Positions 10,822-23,840 of a stretch of DNA of 40,435 nucleotides are shown here, in pieces. Under the pieces are notes generated by a model. The model worked only from the letters and a program-made list of their open reading frames with translations. It was not told the DNA's origin and did not search any database. Source of the stretch: Ichthyophthirius multifiliis. Lineage: Eukaryota; Ciliophora; Oligohymenophorea; Hymenostomatida. Positions within the stretch are counted from its first letter, which is position 1. Each line of letters starts with the position of its first letter. The translations under genes and the position numbers were made by a program. The stretch is taken from assembly GCF_000220395.1 (NCBI RefSeq), contig NW_004086422.1:1-40435 (forward strand). Direction: 5' to 3'.

Positions 10822-12347
10822 ATGGATGAAAACTACCATATTAAAGTAATAAATAAATATAAAAAATTTATATATAAAATAATTTAAATATAGTAATTAA
10901 ATGAAAGCATATAATATTTAAAATAAAACTACTATATATAAGACTAATAAACCGAAATATTAAAAAATACAAAAACCATCGAAAAATATTCAGAAAAATT
11001 AGAAGTGTTTCCGTTATTAACATCTTAATTGTTTGATCTAGAATTAATAAAGATTTTAGTTTAAGATTTATAGTAAATACAAGAAAAATAAAACCTATAA
11101 TAATAAATTGAAAGCGCTAAAATTTTATAAAACTTAACATATTGTGACAAAACATATTATTTATAAATATTGGAATAAAATAACTTATTAATAGAAACTT
11201 ATATTTTACTTACATTCAAAGATAATGAATAATGTTTTTAATGTGTAATCCAAAAAATAAATAATTATTCATATATTTAAATTAAAAAAAGGGTATAAAT
11301 TCATTAACAAATATAATTATTGATTTCGCTTAAATTAAAGATTTTATTTTAAATTTTGAATAATTTTAAAACAATTTTATAGTTTAATATTAGAAGTTTA
11401 AAAAAAACATAAATATATAAAATTGTGTTATTTGGTTTATAAAAAACTTGACATACTAAAACAATTAACAATGTGATTTTTTAATTAATATATTAGATAA
11501 TTAAATACTAATTCATTATTAAAATAAAAATTATATTGATTATTTAATTGACTCAATACATTAACTAAGCTATCACTAAGAAAATATCTAAAAAATCTTA
11601 AATATGAAAAATATTAAAAAATTCTATAAATTTGCACATAAAGGAACCACTTAATAATCTTAAAAAGTATATTAAACAATATCAAATATTACATTAGGAA
11701 ACGAAAATCAAATTTAAGTATTTTATTAAATAATAAAATATATTTTAATATTTAATAATAATTTTTTTTTTTTAGATATTAATTAATTAAGGATGTGTTG
11801 GTTATTTAATTTAAGCTTTTGATAAAATTAATTAATAAATAAAAGAAGAGGCTTGTATAGCTATAAATAATATATTTTGTATGAGTGAAAAAACAATAGA
11901 TATTATATTATCAAATTAAATTTATACTCAAGTTATTTTTACAAATATTAATTATGGAAGTTTTAAAGTAATAAAAATATATTTTTACTTTATTAATTCT
12001 TATAATTATTTATTTTATTTTTTTAAAAAAAGATAAAAGTTGAACTTTTTTATGCTTTAGGTAATCTAGTTGTAAATGCAAATATGAGATAAATATATTA
12101 ATTATTATAGTATGATATAATAAAGCTATTAGTAGATTCATTATGCTTAAATATTAATAAACTTACTTCAAGTAATTTATCTAGTGTTATTTGTTTATTA
12201 AAAAAAGAATAATAATACTAATAATAAAATAAAATATTACTTTATTTATCTTAAATTAATTTTAGGGAAATTTTAATGAAACTTTCTTTAAGTTAAAATA
12301 AAATTATTAGTGATAAATGTGAAGTATTGTTAAATTATTTATACTGA
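10822..12347 (+). CDS. Importin-alpha-like armadillo-repeat protein
   Basis: Five exons with consistent phases (10822-10845, 10894-11244, 11292-11717, 11776-11967, 12033-12347 TGA) give about 435 residues. Armadillo-type helices repeat through the protein; the most telling are SNITLGNENQIQILINQGCV followed by IKEEACIAINNI, and later ELFYALGNLVVNANMRQIYQ. These match the importin-alpha pattern in which ACWAISNI...GN...Q.. ladders form the NLS-binding groove. The C-terminal DKCEVLLNYL recalls the last ARM helix. The Trp/Asn ladder is mostly degraded (one WFIKNLTYQNN, otherwise INN or GNL), and no Arg-rich IBB domain is visible at the N-terminus, so cargo binding may differ from true importin-alpha. 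The first exon is only eight residues. The final 80 residues may contain one more intron (12185-12264), leaving the C-terminus uncertain. Confidence 0.75.
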
Positions 12348-12639
12348 ATAAAAGTTTAATCTATAGCATTAATTAATATTTATATAATTATAATAAAAAT
12401 AAATTTAATCCAAAAAAAAATAAATTTACACAATATTTTAAATTATATAAAAAAATAATTTTTTAGTTTGTATTAAATTTAACATTAATAAATAATATTA
12501 ATTAAACAAAAATAATTTTTGTTTTTATTAAATTAAACGAAATATTATATATTATTTATTAAATTATTTAAAAATATTTTTATATATTAAATTTTAAATA
12601 TAATATTTTAAAAAAAAGTATTCTCAAAAAAAAAAAAAA

Positions 12640-13729
12640 ATGATTAAACCAAAAAATAATAATGATAATAATTAACAAAAATCCAATCTAAGTAATAGTA
12701 AGAATTCGACCATAAAAATTCACATCAAAAATTTGCGTAAAAATAATTGACAAAAGATAAATATTAATAAACAATAACCAAATTTTCTATTAATTTAAAA
12801 TTTCCTAAAATATTTAAAATCACAGATAACCAATAATAAATATTCAGAAATATGTGACAACCAATAATTGATCATGCCCATATAAGGATATAACGCTTTA
12901 TTTTTAGTATATGGATTAACTGATATAGGAAAAAAACACACGCAATAGGTTTTATAAAAATTGTTAAAAAGAAAAACCTGGTATATTATAAACTTCAGTC
13001 AAATATCTATTTAATTATATTAACAACCAAAAATAAGATTAGTAAAAAAAAGAAATTTTATTTTAAAAAAATAAAATAAAAAGTTAAAAAAGTATAGGTT
13101 TTATCTAAATATATATAGAAGAAATATTAGATCTTTTAAACCAGACGGATAAAGATTATAAATTCGCAAAGACTCTAAAAGTAATGAAATCTATATATAG
13201 AATTTAATAACAGTCTATATAAAAAATCAATAATAAGATCTAAAACTAATTCAAGCAGGGTTAGTCTATAAAACGCTCGATTTTTAAAGTATTTATTAAC
13301 TTTAGGTCTCATACTTAATATAATTATTTAACATAAAATTTCATATGATAAATATTTAATCTCGAATATTGTTTTTTTAGATTTAATACTTAAATAAGAT
13401 TAAAAAAACATTGTTTTAGTATTTTTTTATATATTTATATGATATTTTTAATTATCTCTATAATAAAAATATAAGATAGAAATAAAAATAAAAAAGATAA
13501 TAAAAATGATATGACTTTAAAGTTCTTGGAGTAATTTAATTACTAAATTATAAATAGTAAACTTATATTAATTAGGGAAGTTATAAATTAACATGGATAT
13601 CGTAAAAATATTTAAATAATTAGAAAAAATTACAAAGTAATACTAATTTTGTAACTTCAAACTTAAAAGTTTTAAGAGCTATAAAATTAAATGATAAATA
13701 TTATAAGACATTAAGAAAATGAATTATTA
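12640..13729 (+). pseudogene. Kinesin motor-domain pseudogene
   Basis: Traces of a kinesin motor run in order over 1.1 kb. Near 12700 is NSTIKIHIKNLRK (the beta-1 strand that precedes RPL). Near 12890-12940 is GYNALFLVYGLTDIGKKHT, matching GYNxTIFAYGQTGSGKTxT, with the P-loop Thr/Ser lost (GKK in place of GKT). Near 13105-13265 are YLNIYRRNI, LQIRKDSKSNEIYIQNLITV and LIQAGLVYKT, matching the switch-proximal LEIYNE, IREDPKKGVYVxGLTEV and LxxGxxNR segments. Near 13510-13570 are VLGVI and NSKL (from the LS.LG.VI and YRNSKLT motifs), and near 13645-13690 NFVTSNLKVLRAIK (from ETxSTLRFAxRAK). The pieces sit in different frames, with several stops and shifts, so this is a decayed host gene. The SSRSH and DLAGSE switch motifs are not recognisable. 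Confidence 0.72.
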
Positions 13730-14878
13730 AAAAATAAAATTTAAGAATTTTAATTTAATAAACATATAAAAAATATAATAAATATGAGAATAAAAATATA
13801 ACATATCAAAAAATAAAAATAAAAATTAAAAGAATTTTAAATTACTAATATATATGAATTATTAAATTGTAAAAAATTAAAATGATAAAATATATATTTA
13901 AAAAATAAAATAAATATAAAAAATTTATTTTTATTTAAATATAAATAAATATAAATAAATATATATAAATAAATATAAATATATAAATTATATATATTTT
14001 TATTAATTTATATACATTAATTTATTTTATATATATAAAAAAAATAAATTTAATATTTTCTTTATCATTTTTTTAATAATTTTATTTATATAATTTTTAA
14101 TAATAATTAATTTTATTTATTTATATAGAGGATAGATGATATAATCTTATTAATTTTTTAATTATTTTTTATAAAAACTATTTATTAAAAATTTAAATTC
14201 TTAAACAATATAAATCTTATAATAATGAATAAATTTTATGGAATATTAATAATATTTAAATAAAGTATTTTTTAATATATGAATATTAAAAAGCGAAATA
14301 TTAAATATTAAATAATACTCTAAAAATAAATGTATATGATATAAATTTGTATTCTTGAATTAATTTAAATATTAAAATACTGATATAAAAAATCATTATA
14401 TAAAATAAAAAAAATTATAATATTTTTTTTAAAAAAAATATAAATAAATAAATGAAAATAAATTTATATCTAATATTAATATAAATACTTAAAATTTTTC
14501 TAATTGCTACTAATTAATTTTAATTAAACAAATAATAAAATTTAATTTTAATTTTTATTCAAAATTATTATAGTCTATTTCTTTAGAATAAACACTTATA
14601 TATATTCATTTAAAGTTTTTTTTTTTCAAAGAATAAAAAAATATTCAGCACTTTTAGACTGCTGAATAAATTTTAATTTATAAAATTAATTTTTATAAAA
14701 AATCACAATTTTTTTTTTAATTTTAATCATAAAAAATAAATAAGCATATATTTAATAATCGAAATATATAAAAATTAATTTAATTTAAATGAAACAAAAA
14801 ATAATTAAAGAAAACAAATAAATAAAATAAAAATAAAATTAAAAAAAAATAATATAATATAATATAATAAATAAAAAT
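13730..14878. other. AT-rich non-coding stretch
   Basis: Over 1.1 kb of A/T-dominated sequence between the kinesin fossil and the CDPK gene. No gene recognised; it should include the CDPK promoter. Confidence 0.6.
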
Positions 14879-16814
<1,936 letters not shown>

Positions 16815-17210
16815 TATATGTTCATATATTTTACTTTTTTTTATTTATTTTATTTAATTATTCTTTTTTTTATTAAAAATATTAATATAAAAATTTAATA
16901 TTTTATAAATAAATATTAATTATTATAATTCTATATAAATTGAATATTTATATTTAAAAGGCTACACTTTTATATTTATTTTTTATTTATATTAGTATTT
17001 TTTATATTTATTATTATTTTTTATATCATATTTTTTATTTTAATATAAATTTTTTTATTGATTTTTTTTTTTCGATATTCATATAATTAAAATAGACTTT
17101 ACTTTTTAACTAATTTGTTTAAAAGTTCTTAAAATTTTTTTGTAGATTATTTATATAAAATAAAAAAAATATTGTATTAATTTATTCAAATTTTATTTTA
17201 TTCAATATTA
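16815..17210. other. AT-rich spacer
   Basis: Downstream of the CDPK stop; repeats of TTTATTTAT type and no recognisable feature. Confidence 0.5.
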
Positions 17211-17570
17211 TCAAATTTTAATATTAAATAAGTATCCATTTACAAAATTACACCAATATTTATCTGTTTTAACTTATGAGATATATAAATTTAATAAACT
17301 TAAAATATAGTAATTATAATTGTTTAAACGATTTGTACTTTATAAATAATGTTTTTCATAACCTGGTAAACATTAATTTTCTTCATAATTTTTTCTAATA
17401 GAACTAAAGTATTTACCAAAAATAAAGTTACTACTATTTTTTGGTTTTAAAAAAAACTAAGCAAAATAACTTTTTAAATAATAAAAACAAATAAATGTTA
17501 TACGATATTCAAGATACAAGCTAATTTTATTAATCACCTTAACCAAAAAATTATTGAAATAATTTAAATT
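17211..17570 (-). CDS. Possible gene end, unknown protein
   Basis: On the minus strand a frame ending with TGA at 17211 contains FGKYFSSIRKNYEENQCLPG then YEKHYLQSTNRLNNYNYY and DKYWCNFVNGYLFNIKI. Trp, Cys, Gly, Pro and Ser residues are far above the local random level, so this looks like a real or recently real coding end. The frame stays open upstream to beyond 17560 without an ATG, so the 5' part is either in another exon or lost. Family not recognised. Confidence 0.4.
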
Positions 17571-17768
17571 AAGTTAAAATTTTTCTTTTACAATTTTTTT
17601 TAGATTTTATAAAAAAAATATATGTATTTTCTATATATTATTTTTATCTTTTTTTAATTATTATCAAGGATTAAATAGTTATTATTTTAATTTATTAAAT
17701 AGAAATTATAAAATAAAGAATTAAATACTTTTATAATATAAATATAATGATTAAATATTTTTTTTTAA

Positions 17769-18010
17769 ATGACTGATAAAAGAAAATGTTATGTAGATTT
17801 AGTTGCAAAATAATATCAAAGTAGCTTATAAATTAAAAAGTTTATCAAATTATGTTATTTTATAAAAAAATAATATTGGGTGTAGATAATATTGAAAACA
17901 TTCAGACTTATGAAATTATAATTATTTGTTGTATTTTTAATGATATATTGGAAAAAAAAATGAATAAATTATAAATATAAATACATAAATATGAAAATAA
18001 AGCATTATCA
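17769..18010 (+). CDS. Possible small two-exon gene, unknown
   Basis: ATG at 17769 starts MTDKRKCYVDLVAKQYQSSL; a 32-nt GT..AG intron (17854-17885) then joins in phase to a second exon reading NIENIQTYEIIIICCIFNDI and LEKKMNKLQ. Both parts have ordinary composition and the phase fits. The frame stays open past 18081 into the antisense of the next gene, so the true 3' end is not known. The intron would be the shortest in the window. I do not recognise the protein. Confidence 0.42.
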
Positions 18011-18080
18011 AATATTATAAATACATATAAATATATATTTTATGTTATTATATATTTTTTTATTACTTTAAATTTAAATT

Positions 18081-18769
18081 TCAATATGGTGTAAAAGACA
18101 TAAAAAAATGAATATATTATGCTACATCTTCTGAATTATTACTATTTAAAATGTAAAATTATCCTTTTTGCAATAATTTTTGCATTTCTATTTAAATATG
18201 TATTAAAATAATTTTTATTTTTTACCTTGATTTATATATTTATAATTTTTTTCAACTTTTTTATAATTTTCAATAATATCATCGCATACATTACTTCCTG
18301 AGACAACCAATATTGGCAAATTGTATTTCACTGCTAATCTAGTTTCATCTTCAAAATTACTATTATCTGCAAAAAAAATATTTAAAATTTTTTGTCTTTT
18401 ATTTTATGCTTTTCCAGTGTTTCTTTCAGCTAATCTTTAGATATAAATATTTTAATAAAAAATAATGATATGTGTATACCTCATAATTAATTATATTTTA
18501 AAAGCACTTTCTTAAGTCCAAGATAATTTTTTTTCAAAATCATCTTTAATATGTAAACTATAAATATTGTAAGAATATTAATTACTTAATAAAAATATAT
18601 GAGTATGACAATTAGAAATTTCATCACTAGATTTCTATATAGAATTAATTTTTGGATATTTAACACAATTTTCAGGAGCAACACCAATAACAGTCAAATC
18701 TATATTATATATATATATATATAAATATAAATATAAATATAAATATAATATATATATATAATTATAAAC

Positions 18770-18801
<32 letters not shown>

Positions 18802-19580
18802 GTATACTTATATTTTTATATATATTTAAATAAATATATACTTCTTCTCAAAGCATATTTTTCAATTCCAGTCTCAATTAAAGAATTTACTATTATAGCA
18901 TCACTATTAAAACATGCCCTTGCAATACCTGCATAAAAGCTGCCTCTTTTACTTTATTAAGCAGCTATTAAATTTACTATTGGATATCCTTCATTTAATT
19001 TAAGTTTATTTAGTACATCTGTAAATGGAAATTCTTTTGCATTGCAATCATTTACTTTTACCTTTTTTATATTTTTTTTTTTTAAAAAAAATAAAATAAC
19101 TAGTTTGGCTATCTTTCCTCCTGGAAATACAAAATCATATGGCTACCATAATTAAGTTTATTATTTCTCTTTTATTTATGTTGAATAATTTTAATTATCT
19201 ATTATGTTTTAAGTTATAAAAATTTTTTATTATTGGTTTTCTACTTAGCTTTGTTCGTTTTCATCTGCTTAACTTTTCATTTATGTATTATGATCTTTTT
19301 TATTATCTTGATTTTCAGGATTCTCAGGACTTTCAGGATTTTCAGGACTTTCAGGATTTTCGGGATTTTCATTATTTTATGGATTTTCAGGTATTTCAGG
19401 ATTTCCAGGATCTTTTTTATCTTTTCTCTATATTAATTAAGCAATATTTAATGGATTTTCTTAAGTTTCATTATTATTTTATTATTACTATTATTAATTG
19501 TTTTGTTGATTTTATTAATTATTTTAAATGATGTTCTAATTATTTTTGATTTCTTGTGTTTGCTATTTGGGTTAGTTCAT
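18081..19580 (-). CDS. Stand-alone TRPM-type SLOG (LSDAT) domain protein
   Basis: Five exons on the minus strand (19580-19101, 19061-18842, 18699-18480, 18434-18226, 18163-18081) give 403 residues. The first about 135 residues are disordered: a Gln-rich start, a Pro-Glu-Asn/Ser repeat, then acidic and Gln-rich sequence. From about 143 follows a Rossmann-like fold: [68 protein letters not shown], and [19 protein letters not shown]. This order matches the LSDAT_euk/SLOG domain that forms the N-terminal homology region of TRPM channels, where in some members it binds nucleotide-type ligands such as ADP-ribose. There is no transmembrane segment and the protein ends at MSFTPY, so it is not a channel itself. 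A role as a soluble nucleotide sensor is inference. Confidence 0.85.
18700..18841 (-). repeat. AT microsatellite intron of the LSDAT gene
   Basis: Intron 2 (142 nt) is almost entirely TA/TATAAA repeats, with the GT donor at 18841-18840 and AG acceptor at 18701-18700 on the minus strand. Confidence 0.85.
19311..19412 (-). repeat. Pro-Glu-Asn/Ser coding repeat
   Basis: Nine-base units (CCTGAAAAT/CCTGAAAGT on the minus strand) encode alternating Pro-Glu-Asn and Pro-Glu-Ser, about ten copies, in the disordered N-terminus of the LSDAT protein. Confidence 0.9.
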
Positions 19581-19960
19581 TATTCTATTTTTTAATTATT
19601 ATCCTTTTTAAATATTTATTATCCACAAATTTTAATTTTTTCAATTATTAAAAACAATTGGATATATATGATATTTTTATGATTAATATATTTTATATTA
19701 AAATACTTATAAAAATTTAAATTTTAATTAATTTTATTAAATATATGTGATTATTTTTAATTTAGTATAAATACAAAGATTAATCTTTATTTTTTTATGT
19801 TTATTAATTATTTAAATAAAAGACAATCTTCAAAAATAATAAAAACTATAAATAATATAAAGCAAGTTTATTTTAAGATAATATAATTTTTTTTTATATA
19901 AATTTTCTATTAACAATAATTTAAAATATATACTAAATTAAATTTTAATAAATTTAAAAT

Positions 19961-20259
19961 ATGAAAATATAAGTTTTTTTAAAAAAAGTTAAATAATTTA
20001 TTATCAAAAATTTCAATTTCAATTAGCTTTTAAAATTAAATTATTAAAAAGACATTTAAAATATATAAGCAAAGATTAATAAAAAGATAACTACTTCAAT
20101 AAGTATACGAAATAATAATTAGGCCAAGTATATGAAAATTAGTAATTGCAAGACAACTAATTTTCTTTAATCCCAATAGAAAAACCATAACACTTCAAAG
20201 TATTTCAAAAAAATTTAAAGATAATAAAAATCAATTATTAAATTTTAGATTAATATTGA
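19961..20259 (+). CDS. Possible small basic protein, unknown
   Basis: ATG at 19961 starts MKIQVFLKK; a 39-nt GT..AG intron (about 19988-20026) follows, and a frame ending with TGA at 20257 reads LLKRHLKYISKDQQKDNY, then LGQVYENQQLQDNQFSLIPI and EKPQHFKVFQKNLK. The second part clearly looks coding. The joint needs one extra base, possibly in the T7/A7 run at 19974-19987, or the start is elsewhere. The basic N-terminus and size (about 85 residues) would suit an imported organelle protein, but I do not recognise it. Confidence 0.45.
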
Positions 20260-20523
20260 ATGTACTATAAATATTTTATATTAATAAAAATTATAAGATA
20301 CTATATTTAATATATAAAAAAATAAATTGCAATAGTGTATATTTTTTATATTTACTAAAAATAAGAAATAATTTTAAAATTTCTAATAACAGAATAATTA
20401 AACTAATTAAGAAAATTAAGACAATTAATATGAAAGATAATTAATAAATAATATATCTTTATAAAGAAAGATATTAATTTTATAAAAAGTATTTAAATAA
20501 TTAAAAAATATATATAAATAAAA
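20260..20523. other. AT-rich spacer
   Basis: No feature recognised between the small plus-strand ORF and the 3' end of the channel gene. Confidence 0.5.
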
Positions 20524-22516
20524 TCAATATAATTAAGTATTATTAACTTATTTTTTAAAAATATTAAAAGTAATATTCTCATTTAAATCATATTAACTAA
20601 CATTAATCTTTTATCCTTTGTACTAAAACTAAATCTAACTAATTTAATTAGAATTTTTAATCTACATAAGTAATCCTAAAGCCTAAACCTCATCATCTGA
20701 CATCCATTATTCTTAATTAAAACTAGCCAAAACTTTCATCAAATAATCCCTTTATTTTTTAAATCCTTTCAATTCTAATATATTTTTCTTTAAATCATCT
20801 ACAGTGCCAATTTTATTTGTAAAACAATCTCCATTATAAGAAAAAAAATCATCTTCATCTTTTTAAATCTATTTCCTATACACAAATTCTTCACAATGAA
20901 TTTTCCTGAAATTTTCACAAGAAATAGCTATCATAATATTCAAAAAGAAATAATTTCCAACAAAAATAAACCCAATAAAAACTAAAGGCACCCCCCACTA
21001 AAAAAATATGTCTTTCTAATTATTTTCCTTTAATAAAACTTTCAAAATCTTCGTACACCAATCATCCAAAGTAAGAATCTATATAAAACTATATACACTC
21101 CTATTAAAGTCTTCCCAAATATTTATCCCCTTAAATTCCTACAAAAAAATCAAAGCCCAAATCGCGAAAACAAACACGCAACCAATAATACCTAAAAAAA
21201 CAGGAATTACAACTGGAAAAACCAAAAAGGCTCCAATTATAATTGCCCTTATTATAGTAAAAACCTTGAATAATTTTAATATTCCTCCTATACTTATACT
21301 ATTGTAGATTAAGAAGTCAAAAAGATCAAAAAATAAACATATAGGACCACTTATTATATGAAAAAGCATCATGTAAGTATGTTTTTTTTCGAGTTTAAAT
21401 AAATGAGTGTTATTTTAGTATATAATAAATAAATGGAAAGTATATATAAAACTTATAAAAATGTTTATGCTTTTGGAAAAAGTACTTGTTAGATTTTATA
21501 AATTCTCACAATGTAAGGCATCAAAAATTTAAAGGAGAAAAAAAAAAAAAACTAATTTTTGATATAAAGGTCCAAAGCAAATATTTTCCTTTAAAGATTT
21601 ATATTTTTCAGAATTATATTATACTAATTCTTTATTAGTTTCTTTTTTTTTATTATTTTGATTAAAATATTCTTCTAATTAAACTGTATAAACTAAATTT
21701 GTAACTGAATAGTTTTTATTTTATATATTTTAAATATTTTCTTTTTCTTATATTAATAAATCATTCTTTAGTTCTTTATTTTCTTATTTTAATTCCTAGT
21801 AATTGGTTTCTCTTAATATCTCCAAAATATAACCAATTAATAAATTCCAGAAAAAATAAGCTTGAATAAATACAAATAAAATTAAAAAACTCGCCTAAAA
21901 AATACCTTTTTTTTACAATATTTCCCTTCCAATAGACCCCCAACCATCCAAAGTCATAATTTGTAACATTGTAAAAAAACCAAATCCTAAATTTTTGAAA
22001 TAATAGGGATTTTCAAATTAAATATCTGAATACATATAAGTTGAAACATATGTAAATATATAAAAAACGCAAAATAGACAAAAAAAAAGTCCATTATTTT
22101 TGGAATTATGAAGTTTATTTTTATTATTATTTCTTAACATCTTTTCAATGTAAATATTTTAGATGCTCTTAATACAGCTGATAATATATTCATTTTATTA
22201 TATATTGTTAATGTTATTATGTCGAGTGTTAAAGAGGTTATACTAGATTGAAAATCGAAAAATAAATAATTTTTTTAACTTATTTAGTTTAATAAGATAA
22301 ATAAAAATCATATATGAATATTAGATTTATAGATAGTTCAATAAAAACACCGATTATGAAATCAAATATAATATTTTCTTGAGTTATTTTTAAAGTTGTG
22401 GATATAAAAAGCCACTATAATATTATTAATAATAAGCATAATGTTTAAATTATCTCTTCTCGACTTTTTTTAAAAATATTTCTTAAGTTTATATTATCAT
22501 AATTATAATTTTACAT
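20524..22516 (-). CDS. Two-repeat voltage-gated cation channel
   Basis: Two exons (22516-22280; 22242-20524, TGA) give 651 residues. Repeat 1: S1 about 22-40, S2 about 50-72, S5 about 131-148, pore helix and filter TLDGW (176-180), S6 about 195-222. A charged linker follows (about 223-300). Repeat 2: S3 in LFFDLFDFLI (about 382-391), S4 in GGILKLFKVFTIIRA (398-412), a hydrophobic stretch 412-446, filter TLDDW (470-474) and S6 about 495-522. A cytosolic tail of about 130 residues follows. The TxDxW filter and the NxxIAI-like S6 ends are typical of CatSper and Cav-type channels, so Ca2+ (or mixed cation) conduction is likely. Only two repeats are present, unlike four-repeat Cav or single-repeat CatSper subunits. 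S3-S4 of repeat 1 is poor in this frame and better in the +1-shifted frame between about 22230 and 22085 (see findings). Confidence 0.8.
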
Positions 22517-23030
22517 TATATTTTTTTATTTTTTATACAAAAAAATATAATAATGATTTTTATCTTTTTATTCTTTTTTTTTTTAAATAAAATAAAATAA
22601 TATAGTTTATATTAATAATAGACAAATCAAAGAAAAATAAACTAATTTAATTTTAAAATATATTGACAATGAATATTTTCGTAAATATTTTTTTTTTTTT
22701 TTTGAAACAAAAATAAATATTTTTAAAATAAAAATATAAACAAAAAAATTGAAAAATAAGTAAATAAGAACTCTATTTTACAATTAAAATAGTATAATAT
22801 TAACAAAAATAGGACTAATAAAAAGATTTGATTATAAATGAGTAAACTATGTTGTATTTCAAAAAAAAAAAAACAATAAAAACAAACCATTAATAAATCA
22901 AAACATAAATATTTTTTAAGAAAACTAAAATAATCTAGAAAATTTTGATAATAACTCACAAAACTAATTTATTTAACATTAAGATATAAGTGATAGTAGT
23001 TTTGATATTTAAAGCAATATATTAAAGACA
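22517..23030. other. Divergent promoter region
   Basis: About 510 bases between the channel gene and the RING-like gene, transcribed away from each other. Standard-code frames inside are Phe/Leu/Ile-only artefacts. No motif recognised. Confidence 0.55.
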
Positions 23031-23840
23031 ATGTAAAATAATATAAACTGTCCTAAAATATATAAAATTAAAAACTAATTATTTTCTATTTAAACAAAAT
23101 AAAATATTGAATGTATTGACGTAACTAATAAATAAAAATATTTTCTAGTCTATTTTTATAATAAAAAGTGTGAAAATTATCGTCCTCATTGTGACGAATT
23201 CTAAAATTATTATAAATATAATTGCCCAATATGTTTTAGGCACTTTAATTGTAAAAAACAATTATAATTAATTATATAATATATATATATATATATATAA
23301 GTTTTGAATATTTTTATTTTTTTAACTATATAGATATTTTAAAATGTAATAATTGCTTTAATTATATTTGCATTTTTTGTTTACATGACATATATAAATG
23401 TAGAAATTTATAAAAAAATAAATGTTTATATTTTTTAATAGAAGGAAAAAATAATAAAAATTTCAAATATAGGTGTTCCTTCTGTTAAAAGGAAATACCT
23501 TTGTACGTTGATGTTGAAGAAAATGAATAAATATAAATGTAAAATAAATAAATATAAATTTTTAATAACTCTTTTTAAAAAAAGATATACTGATAGTCCT
23601 TTTAGGTAGAAATAATAATAAATAATATAAAGTAATAACAATACAAATAATAACAAAATAACAGCAATAAATTAGATACCTTTAATTAGTTTATAATATC
23701 ATTTTATTTAAAATATTAATAAAAGCTATGAAAATGCTGAAAACTTAGAAGAGTCTTTACCGCCAAAAGTTTAAAGTATTCCTTTTATAAAATATTAAAA
23801 TAGATTTTAATATTCATCAATAAATTAAATTGATATTTGA
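23031..23840 (+). CDS. RING-like C4C4 zinc-binding protein
   Basis: Four exons (23031-23250, 23334-23399, 23442-23538, 23585-23840) give 212 residues; the splice joints keep the cysteine pattern intact. The core is CPIC-x9-CNNC-x4-CIFC, then about 13 residues later RCSFC: four CxxC pairs spaced as in a cross-brace RING finger, but all-cysteine, without the usual His. An upstream pair (CENYRPHC) may bind metal too. RING proteins generally act as E3 ubiquitin ligases; an all-Cys version also occurs in the CNOT4 type (C4C4). The activity is inferred. The C-terminal half is Asn/Gln-rich and ends NLEESLPPKVQSIPF. The N-terminus MQNNINCPKI is low complexity and its start is the first ATG in frame. 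Confidence 0.75.

Noticed and set aside
19311-19412. Regular short repeat that might suggest a CRISPR-like array
   Set aside because: Units are 9 bases without spacers and lie in frame in a coding exon.
19233-19531. Plus-strand frames with Phe-Arg-Ile-Phe or Asp-Phe-Gln repeats
   Set aside because: Antisense of the Pro-Glu-Asn repeat of the LSDAT gene.
21505-21552. Possible 48-nt intron in the channel gene
   Set aside because: GT and AG fit, but the stretch is a multiple of three, open, and reads FFFFLLQIFDALHCE in frame, so no intron is needed.
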